64,000 nucleotides of DNA, taken from Ginsengibacter hankyongi (GTDB taxonomy: Bacteria; Bacteroidota; Bacteroidia; Chitinophagales; Chitinophagaceae). Where the stretch lies: NCBI RefSeq assembly GCF_008710285.1, contig NZ_VYQF01000001.1:806001-870000 (forward strand). Reading direction: 5' to 3'. Positions 44,128-53,521 of this stretch are shown one piece after another; positions within the stretch are counted from its first letter, which is position 1, and every line of letters begins with the position of its first letter. The position numbers and the translations under genes were made by a program. The notes under the pieces are model-generated. The model ran no database searches. It was not told the DNA's origin and was given only the letters and a program-made list of their open reading frames with translations.

Positions 44128-45378
44128 TTAAGTTAATTCTATCACGGTTATCTCAGGCAATATCCCTACCCTGCCCGGATAACCAATAAAACCGTAACCC
44201 GGGTTTACATATAATTTTTGCCTTCCTTCTTCATAAAGGCCGTCCCATTGTTTATAAACATATTGAACAGGGCTCCATTTAAAACCCGGAATTTCTACGC
44301 CAAACTGCATTCCGTGCGTATGCCCGCTTAAAGTAAGATCAACGTCACCATATTGAGGACGAACTTCTGCATCCCAATGACTGGGATCGTGGCTTATCAA
44401 AATTTTGAATGGATATTTTTCAGTGCCTGCATAAGCCTTTGCCATATCCCCATATTTAGGAAATCTTGCTTTGGCGCTCCAGTTTTGTACACCAATAAGT
44501 GCAATCTGTTCCCCGTTTTTTTCCAGGGCTACATGTTCATCCATCATAAGCCTCCAACCTAAATCTTTATGCACCTGCATAAGATTTTTTAGATTTTGCG
44601 CCTTGGTAATTCCATCCTGTGGCCAACTAACATAATCTCCATAATCATGATTTCCGAAAGTAGAATACACGCCCATTGGCGCCTTTATTTTATTAAAGGC
44701 ATCCATATAATCTTTCATTTCTATCGTCTTGTCATTTACAAGATCACCGCTAAAAATAACCAGGTCTGCATTTTGTGCCATAATCTTTTCAATGCCATGT
44801 TTAACCGCTTCTTTGTTGGTAAAGCTCCCGGAATGAACATCACTAAAATGAACAATTTTCAATCCCTTAAAGGACGCAGGCAGGTTATCATACTTTAAAG
44901 AAACTCTTTTAACCTGGTAGTTGTATTTATTGCTGAAGCCATATACCAAACTTCCAAAGAGTGTACCGCCCGCCGCCACGCCAAGCCAACTTAGAAATAG
45001 TGACCGGCTGATATGATCCTCACTGATGGTTTCTCCTTCGGTATTTTTAAAAAAAAGTTTTCCTGAAGCCCATTGAATTAATCGTCTTATATCATCTACC
45101 AAAAAGAAAACAACGGCAAGAAATTTTGCAAGAAACAAACCAATTACGGTTGCAAAAAGATAGGTTCTTACTTTTCTTGGCAAAAAATCAGGGCCAGTAA
45201 ATACAAAAAGTATAAAGCCGATTATGGCAATTATTGAAATAGCCCAGTAAATAGAAAAAATAATGGTTCTTGTTCTTGGAGAAGCAGATTGGCTCAGTGT
45301 TTTTATTACCTGGAAAACATAAGCGTCCAGCAGCAGCATGATAATTACGAAAATAAAGGCTCCTAAAGGTGTTCGCAT
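44128..45378 (-). CDS. Membrane-anchored metallophosphoesterase
   Basis: A 416-aa protein. Four N-terminal membrane helices (about residues 4-26, 38-62, 72-95 and 127-147) precede a calcineurin-like phosphoesterase with all five motifs: HFSDVHSG, FSGDLVND, FGNHDYGD, LISHDPSHWD and SGHTHGMQFG. It is similar to YaeI/YkuE-type phosphodiesterases that act on lipid-linked substrates at the membrane; the substrate is unknown here. It is upstream of nothing in operon range and convergent with dcd. Confidence 0.92.
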   Translation of the reverse strand: MRTPLGAFIFVIIMLLLDAYVFQVIKTLSQSASPRTRTIIFSIYWAISIIAIIGFILFVFTGPDFLPRKVRTYLFATVIGLFLAKFLAVVFFLVDDIRRLIQWASGKLFFKNTEGETISEDHISRSLFLSWLGVAAGGTLFGSLVYGFSNKYNYQVKRVSLKYDNLPASFKGLKIVHFSDVHSGSFTNKEAVKHGIEKIMAQNADLVIFSGDLVNDKTIEMKDYMDAFNKIKAPMGVYSTFGNHDYGDYVSWPQDGITKAQNLKNLMQVHKDLGWRLMMDEHVALEKNGEQIALIGVQNWSAKARFPKYGDMAKAYAGTEKYPFKILISHDPSHWDAEVRPQYGDVDLTLSGHTHGMQFGVEIPGFKWSPVQYVYKQWDGLYEEGRQKLYVNPGYGFIGYPGRVGILPEITVIELT

Positions 45379-45412
45379 GAAATATTCTTTTAGTTACGCG
45401 AATTATAGCAAT

Positions 45413-45910
45413 TTAATAATTTATAAATTCAGTTAATTGTTCGTCAATCACCTTTAAAGTTTCCTCATTTAGCCGGCCATCTTTATCCATTACTTTATCA
45501 ATAACTGAAATGGGTAATTTATTATGATGCACATTCATCTTAAGATAATGTAGAGAAGCAGAAAGGTGGTCCATCCCTCTTAAATTACCCGCTCTTCCCG
45601 TTGATACGCCGGTGAGCAAAGCTTTCTTATAATACCATACTTTTTTAACGTCGCTATTGTCTATCATAGCTTTTAAAACACCCGGAAAAGTACCATTGTA
45701 TTCGGGTAAAATAAAAATAAATTTTTGCGTGGGAATTAATATTTCATTTTCAATTTTTAAAAACTCCGGCGTTCTTTTGAGCACGTCAAGGTCAATTAAT
45801 GAAAAAATGCCGGCATCGATATTTTTTTCCTTCAACAATCGCTGATATTCTATGGCGACTTTCCCGGTATGGCTTGCAGGACGGTTCGTTCCGCTTATTA
45901 TTGTGTACAT
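45413..45910 (-). CDS. NADPH-dependent FMN reductase family protein
   Basis: A 165-aa flavodoxin-like reductase. The FMN phosphate loop is ISGTNRPASHTGKVA, the middle motif is FILPEYNGTFPGVLKAMID, and the isoalloxazine contact is STGRAGNLRGMDHL. It reduces FMN or quinone-type acceptors in the cytoplasm. A -7 box (TAACTTTG on the minus strand, 45939-45946) lies about 30 bp before the ATG. Confidence 0.9.
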   Translation of the reverse strand: MYTIISGTNRPASHTGKVAIEYQRLLKEKNIDAGIFSLIDLDVLKRTPEFLKIENEILIPTQKFIFILPEYNGTFPGVLKAMIDNSDVKKVWYYKKALLTGVSTGRAGNLRGMDHLSASLHYLKMNVHHNKLPISVIDKVMDKDGRLNEETLKVIDEQLTEFINY

Positions 45911-46217
45911 CTTATAATTTTACCGGCTAATGATTTTGCAAAGTTAAATTGTTAGAAACTGGTTGATTAATAAACCATTTTTATAGGCTGAATGTTCTCT
46001 AATATTAAGCCTAATATTTAAATTTGCCAATCTGGCATTAAATTGACTTAAAATTATTTCGCCGGTTATAAAACAATATTCTTTTTGGGACAATATTAAA
46101 GTAATGTCTTTAAATTAATGTTTACTTTAGCGCCCCTGCTAAACAGGAAAGAATACTAATTATGTAAATATTTAGGTCTTTTGAAAAAGAATTTGGGGTA
46201 AAATTATTGTTTGAAAT
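45911..46217. other. Divergent promoter region between the FMN reductase gene and parA
   Basis: These 307 bp contain the minus-strand -7 box TAACTTTG (45939-45946) and a + strand TAAATTTG (46019-46026). No parS-like 16-bp palindrome of the GTTTCACGTGAAAC type was found here. Confidence 0.4.
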
Positions 46218-47024
46218 ATGGGTAAAATTATAGGGATAGCAAATCAAAAAGGTGGCGTAGGCAAAACAACTACAGCCATAAATCTTGCTGCAAGCCTTGG
46301 CGTACTTGAATATAAGACTTTACTGGTAGATGCTGACCCCCAGGCCAACAGTACAACAGGCGTTGGCTTTGATCTTCATAACATTAATACTGGTATTTAC
46401 GATTGTATGGTAAATGAAACGCCTGCAAAAGACGTTATTTTGAAAACAGAAATTCCGTATCTTGATTTAATGCCATCGCATATTGACCTTGTGGGAGCCG
46501 AAATTGAAATGATTAATTACCCCGAAAGGGAAAGTGTTTTAAAAAATATTTTGCGTGATATCAAGGATCAGTATGAGTTTATAATTATTGATTGCTCCCC
46601 TTCATTAGGATTAATTACCGTGAATGCGCTAACCGCGGCCGATAGCGTGTTGGTGCCTGTACAAGCGGAATTTTTTGCATTGGAAGGGCTTGGTAAATTA
46701 TTAAATACAATAAAAATTGTTCAAAGCAGGCTCAATACTTCCCTGCAAATTGAAGGCCTCCTGATGACGATGTACGATGGAAGGCTTCGTTTATGCAACC
46801 AGGTTGTAAGCGAAGTTCGCCGGCATTTTGAAGATCTTGTATTTAATAGCATTATTCATCGCAATACCAAATTGAGTGAAGCTCCAAGTTTTGGTAAACC
46901 CGCCATTCTTTATGATGCAGATAGCAAAGGAGCCGTTAATTATTTAAATCTTGCCAAAGAAATACTACAGCGAAATAATATGACTAAGATTCATCAGAAA
47001 CAAAGAGTGATGGAACATCCATAA
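46218..47024 (+). CDS. parA: Chromosome-partitioning ATPase ParA (Soj)
   Basis: A 268-aa Walker-type ATPase. The deviant Walker A motif is NQKGGVGKTTTAIN, followed by LVDADPQANSTTG, Walker B IIIDCSPSLGL, and the C-terminal SEAPSFGKPAILYD box. It moves and positions chromosome origins with ParB. It is directly followed by parB in the same operon (34-bp gap), the universal pair of chromosomal partition genes. Length is typical of chromosomal Soj. Confidence 0.97.
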   Translation: MGKIIGIANQKGGVGKTTTAINLAASLGVLEYKTLLVDADPQANSTTGVGFDLHNINTGIYDCMVNETPAKDVILKTEIPYLDLMPSHIDLVGAEIEMINYPERESVLKNILRDIKDQYEFIIIDCSPSLGLITVNALTAADSVLVPVQAEFFALEGLGKLLNTIKIVQSRLNTSLQIEGLLMTMYDGRLRLCNQVVSEVRRHFEDLVFNSIIHRNTKLSEAPSFGKPAILYDADSKGAVNYLNLAKEILQRNNMTKIHQKQRVMEHP

Positions 47025-47058
47025 ACAACGTGGTAAAATTTTAGTAAAAAATTTAAAC

Positions 47059-47979
47059 ATGAGTATTCCCAATAAAAAAGATGCTTTAGGAAAAGGTATC
47101 AGGTCTTTATTACAAAATATAGATGTAGACCTTTCTACAACTGCCAATAGTTTAAAAAAAGAGATCCCGGAAAAGTTAAGCCCGGTGAATACCCGCATTC
47201 CACTTAGTCTTATCGAGCCAAACCCCGAACAGCCGAGGCGGGATTTTGATGAGAGTTCATTGAGCGAATTAGCTGCATCGTTAAAGATGCATGATATTAT
47301 TCAGCCAATTACTGTTGCAAAAATCGCTAACGGTAAATACAGAATAATAGCGGGAGAAAGAAGATACAGGGCGGCAAAAATAGCGGGCCTTACCGATGTT
47401 CCGGTTTATATAAGAGAACCCAAAGATTCAAAAGTTCTTGAACTTGCATTACTCGAAAATTTACAACGGGAAGATCTTAATGCAATAGAAATTGCGCTTA
47501 GCTATAAGCAATTAATGGATGAACTTGATTACACACAGGAACAACTGGCAGAGCGGATGGGAAAAGAAAGAAGCACTGTTACCAATTATATTCGTTTACT
47601 TAAATTGCCGCCCGATATACAAGCCGCAGTAAGAAATGGAATTATAAGTATGGGCCATGCAAGAGCGCTTATAAATGTAGATGTGGTTGATAAACAATTG
47701 TATATTTTTAATGAAATTAAAAATAAAGAACTCTCTGTAAGGCAAACTGAAGACCTTGTACGAAAATTATATACTCCCATAAACGACTCTGTTAATAATT
47801 CGGTAAAAGCCACGCTGCCACCGTCTTTAAAGAAAATTGAAGATAATTTAGCATCCTATTTCAGCACTAAAGTGAAAATGACACAAAATAAAAAAGGAAC
47901 CGGCAGCATTACTTTAGACTATTATTCAATCGACGAATTAACTTCCATTTTAGAAAAGATGCAGGTTCCTGTGGACTAA
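47059..47979 (+). CDS. parB: Chromosome-partitioning protein ParB (Spo0J)
   Basis: A 306-aa ParB. The N-terminal GKGIRSLLQNI is the ParA-interacting tail. The CTPase/nuclease-like core (about 45-130) has IEPNPEQPRRDF and GERRYRAAK, with the GERR CTP motif. The helix-turn-helix (about 150-200) has TQEQLAERMGKERSTVTNYIR. The C-terminal dimerisation domain is short. It binds parS sites and loads SMC. DUF5683 follows 4 bp later. Confidence 0.96.
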   Translation: MSIPNKKDALGKGIRSLLQNIDVDLSTTANSLKKEIPEKLSPVNTRIPLSLIEPNPEQPRRDFDESSLSELAASLKMHDIIQPITVAKIANGKYRIIAGERRYRAAKIAGLTDVPVYIREPKDSKVLELALLENLQREDLNAIEIALSYKQLMDELDYTQEQLAERMGKERSTVTNYIRLLKLPPDIQAAVRNGIISMGHARALINVDVVDKQLYIFNEIKNKELSVRQTEDLVRKLYTPINDSVNNSVKATLPPSLKKIEDNLASYFSTKVKMTQNKKGTGSITLDYYSIDELTSILEKMQVPVD

Positions 47980-47983
47980 ATTT

Positions 47984-48631
47984 ATGCTAAAAACATTCTT
48001 ACTTTTTGGCGCATTTTTTTTTCTCTTCATAATATGTGATACCAAAATATTTGCGCAGCAAAAAGAAGATACGGTCATATTAAAAGAAAATACCAGCATT
48101 GATACAACCGGGAAAAAAGTTCCTGCCGCTTCTGTTGTAAAGAAAAAATACAATCCAAAAGTTGCCACATTTCGTTCTGCAGTATTGCCAGGCTGGGGAC
48201 AAGCATACAATAGAAAATATTGGAAGATCCCGATTATTTATGGCGCATTAGGCACCACTGCAGGAGTATTTTTTTTTAATTTAAAAACTTATAAAAGATT
48301 GCGCCAGGCAGTAATACTTCGTTCTGATACAATACTCAGTAACGATAACCAGGTATATAAGGATTTCATAAACCTATCCACAGAATCTATCAGATCGTAC
48401 CGAAACGAATACAGGCAAAATATAGATTATTCGGTTCTATTTTTTATGTTGTTTTGGGGATTGAATGTTGTAGATGCTACTGTTGATGCACATTTAAAAT
48501 CATTTGATGTAAGCCCCGATATCAGTATGAAGATTCGTCCGGGCCTAAACACTGCTAACAACGGGCCGGGCATTTCATTTGTGTTCTTTTTTAAAAATAA
48601 TCATTCTAAAGTTTTATTGCCACTTCCCTAA
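47984..48631 (+). CDS. DUF5683 family membrane protein
   Basis: A 215-aa protein with a signal peptide (about 1-24), then the Bacteroidota DUF5683 core AVLPGWGQAYNRKYWKIPIIYGALGT and two further hydrophobic segments (about 80-100 and 145-165). It is found between parB and dapB throughout the phylum; the function is unknown. The start is 4 bp after parB and dapB follows after 35 bp, so all four probably share one transcript. Confidence 0.85.
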   Translation: MLKTFLLFGAFFFLFIICDTKIFAQQKEDTVILKENTSIDTTGKKVPAASVVKKKYNPKVATFRSAVLPGWGQAYNRKYWKIPIIYGALGTTAGVFFFNLKTYKRLRQAVILRSDTILSNDNQVYKDFINLSTESIRSYRNEYRQNIDYSVLFFMLFWGLNVVDATVDAHLKSFDVSPDISMKIRPGLNTANNGPGISFVFFFKNNHSKVLLPLP

Positions 48632-48666
48632 GGTTTTCTTATTTTCATTTCAACAATTAATTTATT

Positions 48667-49383
48667 ATGAATATTGCATTATTAGGTTACGGTAAAATGG
48701 GCAAAGCCATTGAGGAAATTGCTTTACAAAAAGGTCATAATATCATTTTACGAATACATGATCAGAATCTTGATGAATTGACCACGGCTAATCTTCAACA
48801 AGCAGATGTTGCCATTGAGTTTACCAGCCCGCAAAGTGCTGTTCATAATATTTTATTGTGCTTTGGTTCGGGGGTTCCGGTGGTGTGCGGAACAACAGGC
48901 TGGCTTAAGGAAATGGAAATGGTTCAACAAAAATGCAAAGAACTTGGCGGTACTTTTTTATATGCCAGCAATTTTAGCATTGGAGTAAATATTTTTTTTG
49001 AACTGAACAAGAAATTGGCAGAGTTGATGAAGCACCAGGTGAATTATAACGTTAGTATGGAAGAAATACATCACACTGAAAAGAAAGATGCCCCAAGCGG
49101 AACTGCGATTACTCTTGCGGAGGAAATTATTAAAATTTCTCAACAAAAAAATAAATGGGTAAATCACTTTTCAGATGTTCCTAACGAACTTTCAATTACA
49201 AGTAAAAGGATAGATCCCGCCGCTGGAACTCATTCAGTAAAATATTCTTCCGACGTTGACGATATAGAAATTATTCACACGGCGCACAACAGGAAAGGCT
49301 TTGCTGCAGGGGCCGTTCTTGCAGCAGAATTTATCTTCAATAAAAAAGGAGTTTTTAGCATGAAAGATGTGTTGAATTTCTAA
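48667..49383 (+). CDS. dapB: 4-hydroxy-tetrahydrodipicolinate reductase
   Basis: A 238-aa reductase. The N-terminal NAD(P)-binding loop is ALLGYGKMGKAI. The active-site motif EEIHHTEKKDAPSGTA includes the His-His pair and Lys of the DapB signature. The C-terminal ends in AAEFIFNKKGVFSMKDVL. It works in the diaminopimelate/lysine pathway for peptidoglycan. In relatives lepB often follows; here the next gene is convergent. Confidence 0.97.
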   Translation: MNIALLGYGKMGKAIEEIALQKGHNIILRIHDQNLDELTTANLQQADVAIEFTSPQSAVHNILLCFGSGVPVVCGTTGWLKEMEMVQQKCKELGGTFLYASNFSIGVNIFFELNKKLAELMKHQVNYNVSMEEIHHTEKKDAPSGTAITLAEEIIKISQQKNKWVNHFSDVPNELSITSKRIDPAAGTHSVKYSSDVDDIEIIHTAHNRKGFAAGAVLAAEFIFNKKGVFSMKDVLNF

Positions 49384-49430
49384 AGCCTTTAAGACTTTTC
49401 CATCATTACTTGACTTTTATTAAAATAAAA

Positions 49431-49452
49431 ATGGCCTCCGCTAAGAGGCCAT
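49431..49452 (-). terminator. Terminator of the outer-membrane protein gene
   Basis: A TGGCCTC/GAGGCCA stem with a 6-nt loop; read on the minus strand a T-rich run follows. It lies 22 bp after the stop of the gene at 49474. It could also serve dapB in the opposite direction, although the + strand lacks a T run. Confidence 0.75.
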
Positions 49453-49473
49453 CAAACTTTAATTATTTAATTC

Positions 49474-49974
49474 TTAAAAATTATAAGCAAGACGAACACC
49501 AATCTCGCCTATCGTTGTACTGTTTTTGCTAAATGCAAGGTATTTAATTGAGCCATCAAAATTGGGGCTGAAATAATATCCTATGCTGGGTGCGTAAGCA
49601 AAGGCACCGCCGCCACCGCTTTCTGTAGAAAATGCGTAACCTAATTGAGCGTGGCCGTAAACCTTATCGCTTCCCAAATTAAATTTTGCGCCCGCTAAAA
49701 GGGGTATAAACCCTGACCTTCCGCCACCAAAGGAAGATTTGATTGAATAATTCTCATAGCCGCCGCTTGCAGTAATTTTCAGTCCCTCTGTAGCTGCAAA
49801 ATCTGCCTGTAGATCCGCGCCAAAAGCGAATGAATAAACGGAAGGTGAAGAAATAGGAATGCCTGCATTAACAGCAATACTTATTCCCGTTTTTTTAGAA
49901 CTCTTATCGTCCTGCGCCTTAACTGAGGCAATGGAGATGGTTAGAACCGCAACCGCTAAAATTGTCTTTTTCAT
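49474..49974 (-). CDS. Small outer-membrane beta-barrel protein
   Basis: A 166-aa protein with a signal peptide (about 1-20, cleavage after VKA) and alternating hydrophobic strands (GISIAVNAGIPIS, LKITASGGYENYS, KVYGHAQLGYAF, SIKYLAFS), ending IGVRLAYNF. The terminal aromatic residue and strand pattern suggest an eight-stranded barrel of the porin-like OmpA/PagP size class. No function is assigned. Confidence 0.8.
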   Translation of the reverse strand: MKKTILAVAVLTISIASVKAQDDKSSKKTGISIAVNAGIPISSPSVYSFAFGADLQADFAATEGLKITASGGYENYSIKSSFGGGRSGFIPLLAGAKFNLGSDKVYGHAQLGYAFSTESGGGGAFAYAPSIGYYFSPNFDGSIKYLAFSKNSTTIGEIGVRLAYNF

Positions 49975-50112
49975 TTTAAATTTTTTCGTTAATAATTGGT
50001 TAGTAGAACTTAATATTAAATAAATATTATCTTTTCACCGCACAAATATGTATCAATAAAATTGAAAATGCAATACTTTGACTATCATTTTTTTATTGCC
50101 TTTGTGGAAAAA

Positions 50113-51054
50113 TTATTTCACATTCTTAAGCATTTCGGTAGTCATTTTGGTGAGATCGAAGGCCGGCTTCCAATTCCAATCATTTTTTGCCACGCTGTCA
50201 TCAATACTTTGGGGCCAGCTTTCGGCTATGGGTTGCCGGTAATCAGGCTCATAAATAATTTCAAATTCGGGAATGTGCTTTTTAATTTCAGCACTTAGTT
50301 CTTTTGGAGAAAAACTCATGCCCGAAATATTATAAGACGTGCGGACTGATATATTGCTTGCATCTGCTTCCATCAATTCAATAGTTGCCCTGATAGCGTC
50401 GGGCATATACATCATAGGTAAGTATGTATCCTCTTTCAAAAAACAGGTATATTTTTTTTCTTTCAGCGCATCATAAAATATTTCCACTGCATAATCTGTT
50501 GTTCCACCCCCCGGCTCGCTTTTGTAACTAATAAGGCCAGGGTAACGCATGCTTCTTACATCAAGACCATAACGGTGGTTGTAATAATTACACCAAAATT
50601 CTCCTGCATATTTACTGATACCATAAACCGTTATCGGCTCAATTATGGTGTGTTGCGGGCAATTTCTCTTGGGCGATGTTGGCCCAAATACCGCAATGCT
50701 GCTTGGCCAATATACTTTTTTTATTTGCTCATCTTTGGCTATGTCCAATACATTTAAAAGGCTTTGCATATTAAGGCTCCACGCAAGGTTGGGGTTTTTT
50801 TCGCCGGTGGCAGATAAAATGGCGGCCAGTAAATAAACCTGGGTAATATTTTGCCTGATGATTTGCACATGAAGCATTTCCTTGTTCATCACATCGAGGC
50901 TTACATAAGGACCTGTGCCTTTCAGCAACTCGTTCTCTTCGCGGAGATCGGAAGCCACTACCTGGGCGCCCCCATAAATTCGTCTAAGCTCAAGTGTTAG
51001 TTCAACACCAATTTGGCCGCAGGCCCCGATAACCAATATTTTTTCTTTTATCAT
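50113..51054 (-). CDS. L-threonine 3-dehydrogenase, short-chain (SDR/epimerase) type
   Basis: A 313-aa NAD-dependent enzyme. The Rossmann motif is VIGACGQIGVEL, the catalytic Tyr-Lys is in YGISKYAGE, and the substrate-side motifs RYPGLISYKSEPGGGTTDYA and DTYLPMMYMPDAI belong to the Bacteroidota threonine dehydrogenase group. It oxidises L-threonine to 2-amino-3-ketobutyrate. The ATG at 51054 gives MIKEKILVIGACG; a longer frame to 51114 adds residues not expected. A TTACTTTG/TTG element pair lies about 16-45 bp upstream of it. Confidence 0.85.
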   Translation of the reverse strand: MIKEKILVIGACGQIGVELTLELRRIYGGAQVVASDLREENELLKGTGPYVSLDVMNKEMLHVQIIRQNITQVYLLAAILSATGEKNPNLAWSLNMQSLLNVLDIAKDEQIKKVYWPSSIAVFGPTSPKRNCPQHTIIEPITVYGISKYAGEFWCNYYNHRYGLDVRSMRYPGLISYKSEPGGGTTDYAVEIFYDALKEKKYTCFLKEDTYLPMMYMPDAIRATIELMEADASNISVRTSYNISGMSFSPKELSAEIKKHIPEFEIIYEPDYRQPIAESWPQSIDDSVAKNDWNWKPAFDLTKMTTEMLKNVK

Positions 51055-51237
51055 AACAAGTTTTCGTGTGCAAAGTAAAATTGAAATAATCAAAGAGCAA
51101 AGAATTAGATTCAATCATAAAAATCAGATGTAAAATACCTTACATCAATTTTTTTTAATTGAAGAAAACAAAGTCTTAAAAATGACTATTGTTATATACT
51201 TTCTATTCTCTAATTTTCGTTTTCCTAAAAATGCAAA

Positions 51238-52206
51238 ATGAAAAAGACTATTTGCCTGGCCGCTGTAGCTATTTTTAACTTATTGGTTATAACAACTGTT
51301 TGTTATGCACAAGAGGTAAAGCCAGACACAGTTAAAACCGGAATATATATTACAAGTGTGCATGATATCGATTTTAAGCAAAAAGAATACACGGTTACTT
51401 TCTGGTTGTGGTTAAAATATAAAAATAAAGACTTTGATTTTTTACAGAATCTTGAGGTGCCTATGGCCAAAACCGTTTCAAGGTCTTTTGCTACTGTTGA
51501 CAGCTCAGACGGTCAAATATATTTATTGATGAAATTACAGTGCGTTATGAAAGATTCCTGGAAGATTAGCAACTTCCCTTTCGATCAACAGAAATTAAGG
51601 CTTTCCATAGAAAATTCTCAATTTGATTCTCACTCATTGATTTTTGTTGCAGATACTTTAGGTAAACATTATGATCCGCGGTTTACACTAAATGGATGGA
51701 ATATTGATAGCTGCATAATTTATACAGGAACAAAAATTTATGAAACTGCCTTCGGCGATGAAAGCCTTCCAAAACCACACAGCGAGTACAGCGCCTTTAG
51801 AGTGAGGCTCAACTTAACGAGGAACGCTTTGGGATTATTTTGGAAAATGTTTATCGGAATGTATATCGCTTTCCTGATAGCTTACGTATGTTTTTACATT
51901 CACCCGGATGGTATTGATTCACGTTTTGGTTTAAGCGTAGGTGCTTTGTTTGCCGTTATAGGTAATAAATATATTATTGATTCGGCTTTGCCAGAATCTA
52001 CGTCTTTCACCCTGGTTGATACCTTGCATGGGCTTACTTTATCGTTCATTCTTATAATTATCAGTGCTACTGCCTATTCTCTCAAGCTTGTAAAAAAGGG
52101 CAAAGAAAAACAAGCAAAACGGTTTGACATGTTCGTTGCGCAGGCGATTCTTGTATTATACCTTTTTTTAAATATTTATTTTATTTCGCAGGCAAATGGG
52201 AATTAA
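51238..52206 (+). CDS. Pentameric ligand-gated ion channel homologue
   Basis: A 322-aa protein. The signal peptide is about 1-24. The extracellular ligand-binding-like beta-sandwich (about 30-200) carries NFPFDQQKLRLSIEN, the FPFD-x-Q landmark of Cys-loop/pLGIC proteins, here without flanking loop cysteines as in bacterial GLIC/ELIC. Four membrane helices follow: about 203-222, 228-250 (RFGLSVGALFAVIGNKYII, pore M2), 260-282, and 300-318. The ALPES..FTLVDTLHGL stretch between M2 and M3 matches the M2-M3 loop of the family. It is predicted to be a pentameric cation or anion channel gated by an unknown ligand; the ion selectivity cannot be called. Confidence 0.82.
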   Translation: MKKTICLAAVAIFNLLVITTVCYAQEVKPDTVKTGIYITSVHDIDFKQKEYTVTFWLWLKYKNKDFDFLQNLEVPMAKTVSRSFATVDSSDGQIYLLMKLQCVMKDSWKISNFPFDQQKLRLSIENSQFDSHSLIFVADTLGKHYDPRFTLNGWNIDSCIIYTGTKIYETAFGDESLPKPHSEYSAFRVRLNLTRNALGLFWKMFIGMYIAFLIAYVCFYIHPDGIDSRFGLSVGALFAVIGNKYIIDSALPESTSFTLVDTLHGLTLSFILIIISATAYSLKLVKKGKEKQAKRFDMFVAQAILVLYLFLNIYFISQANGN

Positions 52207-52320
52207 TAGTTGAAACGGAAATGTAAGGCTATACATTTATTATCCATTCTTTTATTGAGTTGATATCCTTAGTGAGTCGTTTTTATAGCTCCGTTATAAT
52301 TATAACTTATAGCAGTCATA

Positions 52321-53466
52321 TTAAAAAGGATCCTGACTATTGGAAATGGCGAGGCCAACAAATGAATCCGCAGTGCCATAATATAAAAACCATTTATTTT
52401 TGAAGAAGACCAGTCCTTCGGCAAAGGTAGTGCCCGCCTGGTATTGGCCCGTAGTTTCATGAGGCAAGGAAGGTTTTAAGAAACTTGTTTCTGATCGCCC
52501 AATAACTTTTTCAGGATCATTTTTATCAAAAATAATTTCGCCGGTTGAGTACGTTCCTTTAGGCAATGAAGTGTCAGCCTCTTCGTTAGTGGCATTTTTT
52601 CCATTGTACAGTAAAACAATTCCTTTACTGGTTATAATTGCTGGCGGCCCACATTCTGTAAGGTCACTGTCAAATTTTTTTCGCCGCGGTGCAGTCAGCG
52701 ATTTTAGTTTTCCATTTTCATCCAGCAAAGGATTCCAGGTATATAAATTATCGGACCATGCAAGATTAATAAAATGTTCTCCCCAATACATCCAGTATTT
52801 TCCATTTATTTTAGCGGCAACCGGTTTGCCATTTTTCATTTTCGTAATTATTGATCCCGATTTACTCCATCCATCCTGGAATTTTTGCTCATACTCTTTA
52901 GCAAATGCAGGACCCTTTTTTTGCCAATGAATAAGATCTTTTGAAAATGCTATAGACAATCTTGCGGTTTTATTATTCCAAGAAGTATATGCAACAACAT
53001 ATAAACCTTGTTCTGTTTGAACCACGCGGGGGTCTTCACAACCTCCGGGATAATCATATTGCGTATATCCGTCTTTGTCGGGATATAAAACCGGTGTCGG
53101 GTATTTTTTAAAATGTATTCCATCTTCACTTTCGGCTAGCCCTAGCCGTGAGGTCCTGCCGCCTATTGCTGCGGCGGGATTATCTTCACAACGGTATATC
53201 AAAAAAATTTTATTGTCTTTTACTATTGCGGCAGGATTAAATACATCAGCTTTTTGCCACTTTACTTTTCGTTTTGCGATAGGATCTGTAAAGGCAAAGG
53301 AGGAATCGGCTTTTAGTATCGGGTTTTCTTTTGGTTTATAAAAACTATTGACATTTAAATTTATATTGTTCTGTTGCGCCAGGCAAAAAAAACCAGAAAA
53401 AACCAATAATAAAATAAGGGGGATTTTTTTTCTGCAAATATTAATAAATGTGAAACTTTTGCTCAT
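52321..53466 (-). CDS. Exported GH130-family glycoside phosphorylase/hydrolase-like protein
   Basis: A 381-aa five-bladed beta-propeller protein with a signal peptide (about 1-29). GH130 landmarks are VFNPAAIVKDNKIFLIYR, GLAESEDGIHF, YDYPGGCEDPRVV, SKDLIHWQKKGPAF, LYNGKNA and YYGTADSFVGLAIS. GH130 enzymes act on beta-mannosides by phosphorolysis in the cytoplasm, or hydrolysis when exported. A signal peptide argues for a hydrolase. It is an isolated gene without SusCD partners nearby. Confidence 0.85.
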   Translation of the reverse strand: MSKSFTFINICRKKIPLILLLVFSGFFCLAQQNNINLNVNSFYKPKENPILKADSSFAFTDPIAKRKVKWQKADVFNPAAIVKDNKIFLIYRCEDNPAAAIGGRTSRLGLAESEDGIHFKKYPTPVLYPDKDGYTQYDYPGGCEDPRVVQTEQGLYVVAYTSWNNKTARLSIAFSKDLIHWQKKGPAFAKEYEQKFQDGWSKSGSIITKMKNGKPVAAKINGKYWMYWGEHFINLAWSDNLYTWNPLLDENGKLKSLTAPRRKKFDSDLTECGPPAIITSKGIVLLYNGKNATNEEADTSLPKGTYSTGEIIFDKNDPEKVIGRSETSFLKPSLPHETTGQYQAGTTFAEGLVFFKNKWFLYYGTADSFVGLAISNSQDPF

Positions 53467-53521
53467 AAGTAAATCTATGATTTTCTACTTAAGCCCTTAA
53501 AAAAAACAGGCTATTTAATCA

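Noticed and set aside
45911-48000. parS centromere sites near parAB
   Set aside because: No 14-16 bp palindrome of the GTTTCACGTGAAAC type was found in this region; sites may lie elsewhere.
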